Notes under the pieces: model-generated
Told to the model about the DNA's origin: nothing
The model's input: the letters and a program-made list of their open reading frames with translations, nothing else
Database searches by the model: none
Source of the DNA: Micromonospora humi
Lineage (GTDB): Bacteria; Actinomycetota; Actinomycetes; Mycobacteriales; Micromonosporaceae
NCBI RefSeq assembly: GCF_900090105.1
Contig: NZ_FMDM01000003.1
Span: forward strand, 124,001 to 188,000
Reading direction: 5' to 3'
DNA: 64,000 nt
In this document: piece by piece, positions 23,239 through 32,195 of the stretch
Layout of the letters: each line of letters begins with the position of its first letter
Position numbering within the stretch: the first letter of the stretch is position 1
Made by a program: the position numbers and the translations under genes

Positions 23239-23829
23239 ATGAGCGGTCCGCACACCAGCACCGGGCACCGCGGGGTGCTCTACGTCATCGCCTGCGGTTC
23301 GCCGCTGGCCCGTCACGTCGGCCGGCTGGTCGACCTCGCCCAGTCCGACGGCTGGGCGGTCTGCGTGGTCACCACGCCGGACGGCGCGAAGTTCGTCGAC
23401 CGGGCGGCGCTGGCCCGCCAGACCGGCCACCCGGTCCGGACGCACTACAAGAACCCGGGCGACCCGGACGTGCTGCCCGCGGCGGACGCCATGCTGGTCT
23501 GCCCGGCCACGGTGAACACGGTCAACAAGTGGGCGGTGGGCATCACCGACACGCTCGCGCTCGGCCTGCTGGTCGAGGCGCAGGGGCTCGGGGTGCCGAT
23601 CGCCGCCGTCCCGTACACCAACGTGGCGATGGCCGGGCACCCGGCGTTCCGGTCCAGCCTGGCCCGGCTCGCCGAGTGGGGCGTCCGGGTGGTCTTCGGC
23701 GACCACGTGGTCCGCCTGCACGCCCCCGGCACCGGCGAGCGGCACCTGGACGCCTTCCCCTGGGACGCCGGCCTGGCCGCCCTGCGCGGCGCGGCGCGAC
23801 CCGTCGTGCCGGTCGCCCGCGCGGTGTGA
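23239..23829 (+). CDS. Flavoprotein (phosphopantothenoylcysteine decarboxylase/HFCD-like)
   Basis: This is a 196-residue Rossmann-like flavoprotein. Its N-terminus LYVIACGSPLARHVGRLVDLAQSDGWAVCVVTTPDGAKFVD and the segment ADAMLVCPATVNTVNKWAVGITDTLALGLLVEA match the HFCD family, where P-A-T-x-N-T binds FMN. Family enzymes oxidatively decarboxylate C-terminal cysteines or related thiols; in actinomycetes such stand-alone copies are common and uncharacterised. It follows the XRE regulator by 16 bases and is probably cotranscribed with it. The ATG at 23239 is the first in-frame start after the preceding stop. Confidence 0.87.
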   Translation: MSGPHTSTGHRGVLYVIACGSPLARHVGRLVDLAQSDGWAVCVVTTPDGAKFVDRAALARQTGHPVRTHYKNPGDPDVLPAADAMLVCPATVNTVNKWAVGITDTLALGLLVEAQGLGVPIAAVPYTNVAMAGHPAFRSSLARLAEWGVRVVFGDHVVRLHAPGTGERHLDAFPWDAGLAALRGAARPVVPVARAV

Positions 23830-23914
23830 GCACGGGGCCTCCCGGCGAGGTCCGGGGGCCCTGCCCGCCCGCCGTGGACGTGTCGCCCGCCGGACGCCGG
23901 TAAGCTGGCCGGCC

Positions 23915-24784
23915 GTGAGCACAACCGGATCCCCGCCCACGGTCGCCGACGTGGTGGCCGCCCTGGACCGCCGCTACCCGCCCGCCTGGGCCGAGGAGTG
24001 GGACCGGGTCGGTCTGGTGCTGGGCGAGCCCGACCACCCGGTGCGCCGGGTCGCCTGCGTGGTCGACGTGGTCCCGGAGACGGTCCAGGAGGCGCTCGCC
24101 GCCGGCGCCGACATGATCGTCGCCCACCACCCGCTGCTGCTGCGCGGCGTCTACTCGGTGGCCGCCACCACGTACAAGGGCCGGATCGTGCACCGGCTGA
24201 TCAAGGCCGACGTGGCCCTGTACGTGGCCCACACCAACGCCGACGTGGCCGCCCCCGGGGTGTCCGACGCGCTCGCCGCCCGGTTCGGGCTGACCGGGCT
24301 GCGCCCGCTGCACCCGCCCCGCCCCGGGTCGCCGGCCGACGGGCCGGGCCGGGGCATCGGCCGGGTGGGCGAGCTGCCCACCCCGATGACGCTGGCCGAG
24401 CTGACCCGGCTGGCCGCCGCCGTGCTCCCCGTCACCGCCTGGGGCGTTCGCGCCGCCGGGGATCCCGGGCGTATGGTTCGTACCCTCGCCGTCAGCGGCG
24501 GCTCGGGGGACGGCTTCCTCGCCGACGCGGCCGCGGCCGGGGTGGACGCGTTCCTCACCGCGGACCTGCGCCACCACCCGGCCGGGGAGCACCTCGCCGC
24601 CGGCGGCCCGGCCCTGCTGGACGCCGCCCACTGGGCGACCGAACGACCGTGGCTGGACGACCTGGCCGCCCACCTGGCCGCCGAGCTGGGCGTCGAGACC
24701 GTGGTGTCCGACCTGGACACCGACCCCTGGACCGTGCACGCCGCCGCGCCCCGACCGGACGACGACAAGGAGCCCCGACCGTGA
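23915..24784 (+). CDS. Nif3-like dinuclear metal-centre hexameric protein
   Basis: The 289-residue protein has the NIF3 pattern: WAEEWDRVGLVLGEP, the metal-binding VAHHPLLLRGV and VAHTNADVAAPGVSDALA, and a C-terminal metal site in LTADLRHHPAGEHLAAG and LLDAAHWATE. NIF3 proteins form toroidal hexamers with two metals per subunit and have been linked to GTP cyclohydrolase-like activity, though the physiological role is unsettled. It is the first of three tightly packed genes with the zinc-ribbon and RNase H-phosphatase genes, an order conserved in mycobacteria. GTG start at 23915. Confidence 0.92.
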   Translation: MSTTGSPPTVADVVAALDRRYPPAWAEEWDRVGLVLGEPDHPVRRVACVVDVVPETVQEALAAGADMIVAHHPLLLRGVYSVAATTYKGRIVHRLIKADVALYVAHTNADVAAPGVSDALAARFGLTGLRPLHPPRPGSPADGPGRGIGRVGELPTPMTLAELTRLAAAVLPVTAWGVRAAGDPGRMVRTLAVSGGSGDGFLADAAAAGVDAFLTADLRHHPAGEHLAAGGPALLDAAHWATERPWLDDLAAHLAAELGVETVVSDLDTDPWTVHAAAPRPDDDKEPRP

Positions 24785-25518
24785 AGGCTGACCCGAAGGT
24801 GCAGCGTCGCCTGCTCGACCTGCAGGCGATCGACACCACGCTCGCGCAGCTGGCGCACCGCCGCCGGAGCCTGCCGGAACGGGCCGAGCTGGAGGCGCTC
24901 GCGCGCGAGCTGTCGGCGCTGGAGGACGAGCGGGTCCGTGCCCAGGTGGCCGTCGACGACCTGGACCGGGACATCGCCCGGCTGGAGAAGGACGTCGACC
25001 AGGTGCGGGCGCGCAAGAGCAAGGACGAGGCGCGGCTGGCCTCGGGCAGCGGCCCGGCCCGGGAGCTGGAGGCGCTCCAGCACGAACTGGTCTCGCTGAA
25101 CCGCCGGCAGAGCGACCTGGAGGACGCCGAGCTGGAGCTGATGGAGCAGCGGGAGACCGCGCAGGGCGTGCTGGACGGCATCGAGAGCCGCCTCGCCGAG
25201 GCCCGGGAGCGCCGGGGCGCGGCCGAGCAGCGCCGCGACGACGCGCTCGCCGAGATCGCCAAGGAGGAGGAGTTCAAGCGCACCTCCCGCCGGCCACTCG
25301 CCGACGACCTGCCGACCGACCTGGTCACCCTCTACGACAAGATCCGCGAGGACACCGGCCTGGGCGCCGCGCTGCTCACCGGCGGTCGCTGCGGGGGCTG
25401 CCGGCTGGAGCTCTCCGGCGCCGACGTGGCCCGGATCCGCAAGGCGGACCCGGACGACGTGGTCCGCTGCGAGGACTGCCGCCGGATCATGGTCCGCACC
25501 AACGAGTCGGGGCTGTAG
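24781..25518 (+). CDS. Coiled-coil zinc-ribbon protein (zf-RING_7 / C4-type)
   Basis: The 245-residue protein is almost all coiled coil from residues 8 to 175 (repeating Leu/Arg/Glu heptads) and ends with a four-Cys zinc ribbon, CGGC and CEDC, in GGRCGGCRLELSGADVARIR and VVRCEDCRRIMV (about residues 203-238). Homologues sit next to Nif3 and RNase H across actinobacteria; a nucleic-acid-binding or structural role is inferred. The GTG start overlaps the Nif3 stop (GTGA), so translation is coupled. Confidence 0.92.
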   Translation: MKADPKVQRRLLDLQAIDTTLAQLAHRRRSLPERAELEALARELSALEDERVRAQVAVDDLDRDIARLEKDVDQVRARKSKDEARLASGSGPARELEALQHELVSLNRRQSDLEDAELELMEQRETAQGVLDGIESRLAEARERRGAAEQRRDDALAEIAKEEEFKRTSRRPLADDLPTDLVTLYDKIREDTGLGAALLTGGRCGGCRLELSGADVARIRKADPDDVVRCEDCRRIMVRTNESGL

Positions 25519-25523
25519 CCGTC

Positions 25524-26729
25524 GTGGCGGTGCGCGCGGTGGTGATCGAGGCCGACGGCGGCTCGCGGGGCAATCCGGGGCCGGCCGGCTACGGCGCGGT
25601 GGTCCGGGACCCGGAGACCGGTGAGGTGCTGGCCGAGCGGTCGGAGTCGATCGGCACGGCGACCAACAACGTGGCGGAGTACCGGGGCCTGATCGCCGGG
25701 CTGGAGGCCGCCGCCGAGCTGGGCGCCGCCGAGGTCGAGGCGCGGATGGACTCCAAGCTGGTGGTCGAGCAGATGTGCGGCCGCTGGCAGATCAAGCACC
25801 CGGGGCTGCGCCCGCTCGCCGCCCAGGCCGCCGCGCTGGTCGGCCGGTTCGACGCGGTCCGGTTCACCTGGATCCCCCGCGAGCGCAACAGGCACGCCGA
25901 CGCCCTGGCCAACGCCGCCATGGACGCCGCCGCCGGCAAGCCCCCGACGGCGGCGCGGGTCGCGGAGCCGCCGCGCGAGGTCGCCGGCCCGGACTCGCCC
26001 GCCCGTGCCGCGGCTCGCGAGGTCGCGGCCCGCGCCGCCACCGCGAAGGCCACCGGCACCGACCCGGCCACCACCCCGGCGTCCTGGGAGCCCCGCCCGA
26101 CCGAGGAGGGCACCCGGCTGATCCTGGTGCGCCACGGGGAGACCGAGCGCACCGTTCAGAAGCGCTACTCCGGTCGCGGCGACGTGCCGCTGACCGCGCG
26201 GGGCCGGGCCCAGGCCCGGGCCACCGCCGCCCGGGTGGCCGAGCTGGCGCCGTCCGTCGCGGCCGTGGTCAGCTCGCCGCTGTCGAGGTGTACGGCCACC
26301 GCCGAGGCGGTCTCCGCGCTGGTCGGCAACCCGCCGGTACGCCCCGACGACGACCTGATCGAGTGCGACTTCGGCATCTGGGAGGGGCGCACCTTCGCCG
26401 AGGTGCGCGAGGGCTGGCCGGGTGAGCTGGACGCCTGGCTCGCCTCCACCCGGGTCGCCCCGCCGGAGGGGGAGTCGTTCACGGCGGTCGCCGCGCGCAC
26501 CGGCCGGGCGGTGGACCGGCTGCGGTCGGCGTACCCGGGGGAGACCGTGGTGGTCGTCTCGCACGTCTCGCCGATCAAGCTGGTGCTGCGCGACGCGCTC
26601 GCCGCCGGCGACGCGTTCCTGCACCGGCTCTACCTGGACACCGCGGGCGTCTCGGTGCTCGACCTGTACCCGGACGGCGGCGTCGCGGTCCGCCTCGTCA
26701 ACGACACCGCGCACCTCCGGAACCTCTGA
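25524..26729 (+). CDS. Bifunctional RNase H / acid phosphatase
   Basis: The 401-residue fusion has an N-terminal RNase HI domain with the catalytic acids visible at Asp11 (EADGGSRGNPG), Glu52 (NNVAEYRGL) and Asp76 (ARMDSKLVVEQM), an Ala-rich linker at about 135-190, and a C-terminal histidine-phosphatase domain with LILVRHGETERT (catalytic His204), SSPLSRCTATAEAV, and VVVSHVSPIKLVLRDAL. In mycobacteria the homologous fusion degrades RNA:DNA hybrids and has phosphatase activity tied to cobalamin-type substrates. It follows the zinc-ribbon gene by 5 bases, completing the Nif3-zinc ribbon-RNase H operon. Confidence 0.95.
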   Translation: MAVRAVVIEADGGSRGNPGPAGYGAVVRDPETGEVLAERSESIGTATNNVAEYRGLIAGLEAAAELGAAEVEARMDSKLVVEQMCGRWQIKHPGLRPLAAQAAALVGRFDAVRFTWIPRERNRHADALANAAMDAAAGKPPTAARVAEPPREVAGPDSPARAAAREVAARAATAKATGTDPATTPASWEPRPTEEGTRLILVRHGETERTVQKRYSGRGDVPLTARGRAQARATAARVAELAPSVAAVVSSPLSRCTATAEAVSALVGNPPVRPDDDLIECDFGIWEGRTFAEVREGWPGELDAWLASTRVAPPEGESFTAVAARTGRAVDRLRSAYPGETVVVVSHVSPIKLVLRDALAAGDAFLHRLYLDTAGVSVLDLYPDGGVAVRLVNDTAHLRNL

Positions 26730-26792
26730 CCCGGGGCGGCCGTTCGGCGCAGCCGGGCGGCCGCTCGGCGCATCGACGTCCGCCAGTCGAAC

Positions 26793-26806
26793 GTGACCGC
26801 GCTCAC
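26793..26806. promoter_or_regulatory. CRP-like site upstream of the DUF3311-symporter operon
   Basis: GTGA-CCGCGC-TCAC is a perfect CRP/FNR-type palindrome with 6-base spacing, 57 bases before the DUF3311 start at 26863. TCACATGG also recurs at about 26803, 26828 and 26857. Carbon-source transporters are plausible CRP targets, so this may be an activator or repressor site. Confidence 0.45.
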
Positions 26807-26862
26807 ATGGTCGTAGCCTCCGGCCGTCACATGGCCCGCTACGACCTCCCGGAGGGTGTCAC

Positions 26863-27105
26863 ATGGACGCACCGGAACCGGAGGCGCCGGACACGGCGCG
26901 ATCCCGGGCGAAGGACAAGAGTCCCTGGAACTGGCTGCTCCTCATCCCGATCGTGGTGCCGCTGATCCCGGCGTTCTTCAACGCCGACTCGCCGCGGCTG
27001 TTCGGTTTCCCGCGCTTCTACTGGCTGCAACTGGCCTGGATCCTGCTGGGCGTCGGCACCACCACGCTGGTCTACCGGATGACCAGGAAGCGGGGTGAGC
27101 ACTGA
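26863..27105 (+). CDS. DUF3311 small membrane protein
   Basis: This 80-residue protein has an acidic N-terminus and two membrane helices, WNWLLLIPIVVPLIPAFFN (about 22-40) and FYWLQLAWILLGVGTTTLVY (about 52-71). DUF3311 proteins are routinely encoded directly before sodium:solute symporters of the monocarboxylate type and are thought to be accessory subunits. Its stop overlaps the symporter start by one base (TGATG), consistent with coupled synthesis. Confidence 0.92.
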   Translation: MDAPEPEAPDTARSRAKDKSPWNWLLLIPIVVPLIPAFFNADSPRLFGFPRFYWLQLAWILLGVGTTTLVYRMTRKRGEH

Positions 27106-28754
27106 TGTGGCGCGACCACCTCACCGAGATCATCGTCTTCTCCGTGCTGTTCCTGCTGGTCAGCGCCATGGGTTTCGTGGCGGCCCGGTGGCGCCGGCCG
27201 CAGGACATGGCCCACCTCGACGAGTGGGGGCTGGGCGGGCGCAGCTTCGGCGGCTGGATCACCTGGTTCCTGGTCGGCGGTGACCTCTACACCGCGTACA
27301 CGTTCGTGGCGGTGCCGGCGCTGATCTTCGGGGCCGGCGCGGCGGGCTTCTTCGCCGTGCCGTACACGATCGTCATCTACCCGCTGGTGTTCCTGGTGCT
27401 GTGCCGGCTCTGGTCGGTGTCGCACCGGCACGGCTTCGTCACCCCGGCCGACTTCGTCCGCAACCGGTTCGGCTCGCCGGTCCTGGCGCTGCTGGTGGCG
27501 ATCACCGGCATCGTCGCCACCATGCCGTACATCGCGTTGCAGCTGGTCGGCATCGAGGCGGTGCTGAAGACGATGGGGGTGACCGGGGACAGCGCGCTGG
27601 CCCGGCACCTGCCGATCATCATCGCGTTCGCGATCCTGGCCGCCTACACCTACCAGTCGGGGCTGCGCGCGCCGGCGCTGATCGCGTTCGTCAAGGACTC
27701 GCTGATCTACGTGGTGATCCTGGTGGCGGTGATCTACCTGCCCTACAAGCTGGGCGGTTGGGGCAGCATCTTCGACGCCGCCGACGCGAAGTTCCAGGCG
27801 ACCCCGGCACCCGGCGACGGCATCCTGCTCAACGCCAACAACCAGCTGCAGTACGTGACGCTGGCGTTCGGCTCGGCGCTGGCGCTGTTCCTCTACCCGC
27901 ACAGCATCACCGGCGTGCTGGCCAGCCGGAACCGGGACGTGATCAAGCGGAACATGTCCGCGCTGCCGGCGTACAGCCTGCTGCTCGGGCTGATCGCGTT
28001 GCTCGGCTACATGGCGATCGCGGCGAACGTGAAGCCGCTGCCCGGCGCGAAGGCCGGCAGCGTGGACGGCAACACGGTGGTGCCGCTGCTCTTCGACCAG
28101 CAGTTCCCGGACTGGTTCGCCGGCGTCGCGTACGCGGCGATCGGCATCGGCGCGCTGGTGCCGGCGGCGATCATGTCGATCGCGGCGGCGAACCTGTTCA
28201 CCCGCAACATCTACAAGGAGTACCTGAAGCGGGACGCCACCCCGGCGCAGGAGGCGAACGTCTCGAAGATCACCTCGCTGGTGGTGAAGGTCGGGGCGGT
28301 GGCCTGCATCGTCTTCCTGGACCCGCAGTTCTCCATCGACCTCCAGCTCATCGGCGGCGTGATCATCCTGCAGACGCTGCCGGCGGTGGCGTTGGGCCTC
28401 TACACCCGCTGGTTCCACCGGGGCGCGCTGATCGCCGGCTGGGTGGCCGGCATGGGCCTGGGCATGTGGATGCTCTACCAGATCGGCAACCCGGCGACCG
28501 GCAAGAAGCACTTCGCCGGCTCGGCGTTCCCGCTCTCCGAGTTCGGCTTCGACACCAAGAAGACGATCTACGTGGGGATCGTGGCGGTGCTGGTGAACCT
28601 GGTGGTGGCCGCGCTGGGCACGCTGGTGCTGCGGGCGGCGAAGGTGGCCGACGGGCCGGACGGCACCACGCCCGACGACTACTTCGCCGACGAGGGGACG
28701 CCGCGCGCGACCAGCGCCGACCGCGCCGCCTCCGCCCCCGAACCGGTGGCGTAG
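27105..28754 (+). CDS. Sodium:solute symporter family protein, MctP-type monocarboxylate permease
   Basis: The 549-residue protein has 13 or so membrane segments and the SSS-family features: GLGGRSFGGWITWFLVGGDLYTAYTFVAVP at the N-terminus, SHRHGFVTPADFVRNRFGSP, ALFLYPHSITGVLASRNRDVIKRN, and GIGALVPAAIMSIAAANLFTRNIYKEY, typical of MctP-like carriers for lactate, pyruvate, acetate or small acids driven by sodium. It follows DUF3311 with a one-base overlap. The C-terminal tail is hydrophilic and Asp/Ala-rich. Its stop lies at the edge of the GGGGCCCC repeat at 28753. Confidence 0.9.
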   Translation: MWRDHLTEIIVFSVLFLLVSAMGFVAARWRRPQDMAHLDEWGLGGRSFGGWITWFLVGGDLYTAYTFVAVPALIFGAGAAGFFAVPYTIVIYPLVFLVLCRLWSVSHRHGFVTPADFVRNRFGSPVLALLVAITGIVATMPYIALQLVGIEAVLKTMGVTGDSALARHLPIIIAFAILAAYTYQSGLRAPALIAFVKDSLIYVVILVAVIYLPYKLGGWGSIFDAADAKFQATPAPGDGILLNANNQLQYVTLAFGSALALFLYPHSITGVLASRNRDVIKRNMSALPAYSLLLGLIALLGYMAIAANVKPLPGAKAGSVDGNTVVPLLFDQQFPDWFAGVAYAAIGIGALVPAAIMSIAAANLFTRNIYKEYLKRDATPAQEANVSKITSLVVKVGAVACIVFLDPQFSIDLQLIGGVIILQTLPAVALGLYTRWFHRGALIAGWVAGMGLGMWMLYQIGNPATGKKHFAGSAFPLSEFGFDTKKTIYVGIVAVLVNLVVAALGTLVLRAAKVADGPDGTTPDDYFADEGTPRATSADRAASAPEPVA

Positions 28755-28807
28755 AAGGAGGGGCCCCCGCTTAACGCATTCTGCATAGGCGGGGGCCCCT
28801 TTTAACA
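28753..28807. repeat. GGGGCCCC double-palindrome repeat (copy 4)
   Basis: GGGGCCCC cores flank CGCTTAACGCATTCTGCATAG. The outer arms AAGGAGGGGCCCCCGC and GCGGGGGCCCCTTTT also pair with each other, giving one long hairpin ending in TTTT. It lies between the convergent symporter and marR genes and suits a bidirectional intrinsic terminator. Confidence 0.85.
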
Positions 28808-28809
28808 CC

Positions 28810-29277
28810 TCAGCGGCGGCGGTTGCGCGCGTCGAGCGCCTCGTTGAGGCGGTGCAGCAGTTCGGCGAGGGTGTCGCGGTCCGTCTCGGACCAGCCGGCC
28901 AGCATCTCGCCGTAGAGCCGGGTGCGGGCGGCCTGCACGGCCGCCATCCGCTGGAGCCCGGCCGGCGTCGCGGAGATCACCGTGCCGCGTCCGTCGGCCG
29001 GGTCGGGGGTACGCGCGATCAGCCCGTCGCGCTGCAGCGCGGAGACCTGCCGGGTGACCGTGGACCCGTCCAGGTTGAGCCGGGCGGCGAGCGCCGAGAC
29101 GTTCTGCGGCCCGGCCACGTCGAGGTGCCGCAGGATCACGTATGCGGCGCGGTCGAGCAGCCGGTGCTCCATGGTGCCGGTGCCGCGCCGGGTGGCCTCG
29201 CCCAGCCGCATCAGCAGGGCGACCTCGGTCTCGATCCGACCGAGTGTGACTTCCTTCGCGTGGTCGTCGTCGCTCAT
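28810..29277 (-). CDS. MarR-family transcriptional regulator
   Basis: The 155-residue winged-helix protein has the DNA-recognition part LDVAGPQNVSALAARLNLDGSTVTRQVSALQRDGLIARTPDPADGRGTVISATPAG (about residues 55-112), typical of MarR. It is divergent from an MFS transporter and separated by 56 bases containing an imperfect palindrome, so it probably represses both. The ATG at 29277 (MSDDDH) is preferred because a more upstream ATG at 29292 would lie inside the operator. Confidence 0.9.
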   Translation of the reverse strand: MSDDDHAKEVTLGRIETEVALLMRLGEATRRGTGTMEHRLLDRAAYVILRHLDVAGPQNVSALAARLNLDGSTVTRQVSALQRDGLIARTPDPADGRGTVISATPAGLQRMAAVQAARTRLYGEMLAGWSETDRDTLAELLHRLNEALDARNRRR

Positions 29278-29280
29278 AGC

Positions 29281-29313
29281 TGTATGATACAAGGAAATTA
29301 CCTGTACGATACA
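29281..29313. promoter_or_regulatory. MarR operator between the divergent marR and MFS genes
   Basis: Half-sites TGTATGATAC (29281-29290) and GTACGATACA (29304-29313) form an inverted repeat around AAGGAAATTACCT, extended outward by AGC/GCT. Two of ten arm positions mismatch. It fills the only gap between the divergent genes, so one dimer pair could shut both promoters. Confidence 0.65.
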
Positions 29314-29333
29314 GCTATCTGGGAGGTTGCGGA

Positions 29334-30557
29334 GTGGATCGGCGATCCGAGCCCAACCGCAGTGCCATCTACGCCACCACGCTCGTGGCGTTCCTCGCCA
29401 TCGCCGGCATCGCGGTGGTCGACCCCATCCTGCCCGCCATCGGCGAGGCCATCGGCGTGACCGCCTGGCAGGTCGAACTGCTCTTCACCGCGTACATCGC
29501 GGTGATGGCCGTCGGCATGATCCCGGCCACCCTGGCCAGCGGGCGGTTCGGCTTCAAACCGGTGCTCGTCACCGGCGTCTCGGTGGTCGGCCTGGCCGCC
29601 ATCCTCGCCTCGTTCAGCAACGACATCGTCCAGCTCTCCGTGCTGCGCGGCGTCTGGGGGCTGGGCAACGCGATGTTCTTCGCCACCGCCATGGTGGTGC
29701 TGGTCAACCTCGCCAACGACCGGGAATGGGTGGTCGGCCTCTTCGAGACCGCGCTCGGCCTCGGCTTCGCCGTCGGCCCGCTGATCGGCGGCCTGCTCGG
29801 CGAGGTGAGCTGGCGGCTGCCGTTCTTCGTCTGCGGCATCTTCATGGTGCTCGCGCTCGGCGTCGCCGCCCGCAAGCTCCGCGAACCCACGAACAAGCAG
29901 GCACCGGTACGCGTCGGCCAGATCTTCGCCACCTACCGCAAGCCGGCGTTCATCACCCTCTGCGTGGTCACCGCCGCCTACAACTTCGTCTTCTTCGTGG
30001 TGCTCGGCTACACGCCGCTGTTCCTGCGCCTCGACGTCATCCCGCTGGGCCTGGCGTTCACCGGCTGGGGCCTCGGCCTGGCCGCCGGCATCCTGCTGAT
30101 CGGGCACCGGCTCGCCCACCGGATCGGCGCGGTGCAGACCGTCGGCGTGGCCGTCGGAGGCCTGCTGCTCTGCATGGTCCTCTTCGCCACCTCCACCGGC
30201 ACCGCCATGTCGCTGGTCGTGCTCGTGATCGCCGGCCTGTTCATGGGCCTGGCCAACGCCAACCTGACCGACCTGGCACTCGGCCTCGGCTCCGCCGACC
30301 GGCGCGTCGCCACCGGCGCGTTCAACCTGGTCCGCTGGGGCGCCGCCGCACCCGCCCCGATCATCTCCGGCAAGCTCGCCGAACACGGCCTGGCGCTGCC
30401 GTTCTGGGTCGGCTTCGGGGTCCTCGCCGTCGGCGTGCTGGTCTACCTCGCCTTCGGCCACCTGATGGCCGCCGGCTACGGCGAACGGGTGGTGTGGAAC
30501 CGGGCCGCCCGCACCGCCGAGCACGCCCCGGAGGAGCCGGTGGGGGAGGCCTACTGA
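29334..30557 (+). CDS. MFS transporter, DHA1-like
   Basis: The 407-residue protein has 12 predicted helices and DHA1-type motifs: AIAGIAVVDPILPAIGEAIGVTAWQVELLFTAY in TM1-2, the loop-2/3 region ASGRFGFKPVLVTG, GLGNAMFFATAMVVLV, and FETALGLGFAVGPLIGGLLGEVSWRLPFFVCGIFM (antiporter motif C region). It is probably a proton-driven efflux pump controlled by the divergent MarR protein. GTG start at 29334, with GGAGG at 29321-29325. Confidence 0.9.
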   Translation: MDRRSEPNRSAIYATTLVAFLAIAGIAVVDPILPAIGEAIGVTAWQVELLFTAYIAVMAVGMIPATLASGRFGFKPVLVTGVSVVGLAAILASFSNDIVQLSVLRGVWGLGNAMFFATAMVVLVNLANDREWVVGLFETALGLGFAVGPLIGGLLGEVSWRLPFFVCGIFMVLALGVAARKLREPTNKQAPVRVGQIFATYRKPAFITLCVVTAAYNFVFFVVLGYTPLFLRLDVIPLGLAFTGWGLGLAAGILLIGHRLAHRIGAVQTVGVAVGGLLLCMVLFATSTGTAMSLVVLVIAGLFMGLANANLTDLALGLGSADRRVATGAFNLVRWGAAAPAPIISGKLAEHGLALPFWVGFGVLAVGVLVYLAFGHLMAAGYGERVVWNRAARTAEHAPEEPVGEAY

Positions 30558-30564
30558 CGGCCGG

Positions 30565-31326
30565 TCAGGTCAGCGCCCGCCACAGCAGGTAGAGGCCGAT
30601 CACCGTGCCGAACAGCACGATGACCGTCTTCAACACCACCGCCGGGAGCCGGCGGGCCAGCCGGGCGCCCGCGTACCCCCCGACCAGGGTGGCCGGCGCG
30701 ACCACCGCGACGGCCACCCACTGCACCGGGCCGAACAACGCGAACACCACCAGCGTGGTCAGCCCCACCATGGCCGAGAGCAGGTTCTTCACCGCCGTGA
30801 CCCGGGCCAGCGTCGCATCCAGCACCAGCGCCAGCCCGGCCACCAGCATCACCCCGAGCGCCGCGCCGAAATAGCCGCCGTACACCGTGCCGACCAGGAC
30901 CATGGTCTGCACGGTGACGGTACGGCGGCGCGGGCTCAGCCGCGCCGGATGGCCGACCAGCCGGCGCAGCGGATCCTGGAACGCGAGGATCGCGGTCGCG
31001 CCGAGCACCAGGAACGGCACCACCACCTCGAACGCCCGGGCCGGGGTGGCCAGCAGCAGCACGCAACCAACCACCGTGCCCACCGCGGCGGTGGGCAGCA
31101 GCGACCACAGCGCCCGACCGCGCGGCAGGTCCGCCCGGCTGCCCGCCACGCTCGCCACGTAGCCGGGGAAGACCGCCACCGAGTTCGACACGTTGGCCGC
31201 CACCGGCGGCAGCCCGGTCGCGATCAGCGCCGGGAACGTGATCAGCGAGCCGCCGCCGGCGACCGCGTTCACCGTGCCCGCGGCCAGACCGGCGACGACC
31301 AGCAGCGCGACGTCGGAGAGATTCAT
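30565..31326 (-). CDS. TauE/SafE family anion exporter
   Basis: The 253-residue protein has eight or so membrane helices and the TauE/SafE pattern: GLAAGTVNAVAGGGSLITFPALIATGLPPVAANVSNSVAVFPGY at the N-terminus, a second-half repeat, GGYFGAALGVMLVAGLAL, and ATLVGGYAGARLARRLP. Family members export sulfite, sulfoacetate or related anions; the substrate here is unknown. It converges with the MFS gene with a 7-base gap and marks the last host gene before accessory DNA. Confidence 0.9.
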   Translation of the reverse strand: MNLSDVALLVVAGLAAGTVNAVAGGGSLITFPALIATGLPPVAANVSNSVAVFPGYVASVAGSRADLPRGRALWSLLPTAAVGTVVGCVLLLATPARAFEVVVPFLVLGATAILAFQDPLRRLVGHPARLSPRRRTVTVQTMVLVGTVYGGYFGAALGVMLVAGLALVLDATLARVTAVKNLLSAMVGLTTLVVFALFGPVQWVAVAVVAPATLVGGYAGARLARRLPAVVLKTVIVLFGTVIGLYLLWRALT

Positions 31327-32195
31327 GATTCCCGAGGCTAGTACGCCCGGCCGGAACTCAACCTTTCGCTACCCTGCGGCGTTAGCAGTCCCCCTTCCTG
31401 ACAGATACGCGGGCGCCGACCTGATTCGGCGGATACGCGATCCTCAGCGACACCCCTCCTAGTCGTGCCGGCCTCCGACGATGCGGTGCGGGTGAGGGCG
31501 ACGTTCGGGTTCGAGAGCCGTCCGGTGACAGCGCCTGTGACGAGTGGCATCGTGGTCTTCACCCATGACGGTCGGCGCTGCCGTGCAGAAGGTGAACGAG
31601 CCCGGCTCCGGCGAGTAGATCTTCGACGAGCAGCTCATCTCTGCGTGGTGACGGCGTCCCCGGGGAGAAGCCCTCCGCAGATCGGCTTTGTGGCGTTGCC
31701 CGTCCGAGCCCCGCCCGGCTGCTAGGGCCGGGCCTCTGGTCATCGCAATGTAGTGCCCTCCGGCCGAAGGAGACGGAACGGCCTCCTGGTGACCGCTGCT
31801 ACGCCACCAGCCGCGCGTACTCAAGCTCCGGGAAAATAGCTGTCGGTTATCCGACTACTTGGAGACGAGTCGTGCGAGGGCAGCGATGGTGGCAGTGCCC
31901 GTGGCACGTGGCGGGGCGGGTCCGCAACTCGATGAACAGGCCTATCCTGGGGAGGGTGGATTGCCACGAAGTCACACGTCCAGGGTCCAAGATTGCGCCT
32001 TGCGATCGGGAATTCCTACGCACTTGATCAGTTCCGTTAATGAATTAGCGATTCATGGGTTTTTGTCACGTTCTTTCATTGCCTCCCAAAGGTCCTCAAT
32101 CTGGTCACTGTTTCGTCTTGGCGAACAGTCGCAGTTTAGGCGATTCAGCCTTTCCCTCGAATTGTCGAAAATTTTGCGAACGAGGGCAGGTTGAG
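31327..32195. other. Gene-free stretch at the left edge of accessory DNA
   Basis: No coding sequence could be supported in these 869 bases. GC is host-like to about 31820 and drops visibly after about 31840. A hairpin GCCCGGC-TGCTAGG-GCCGGGC (31713-31733) resembles a terminator. Short frames at 31459-31824 (-) and 31859-32194 (+) have no family resemblance, no ribosome-binding site, and are treated as non-coding. It may contain remnants of genes lost on insertion. Confidence 0.4.

Noticed and set aside
31459..32194. Short frames on both strands at the left edge of the accessory region
   Set aside because: No family resemblance, no ribosome-binding sites, and different frames do not join into a recognisable gene.
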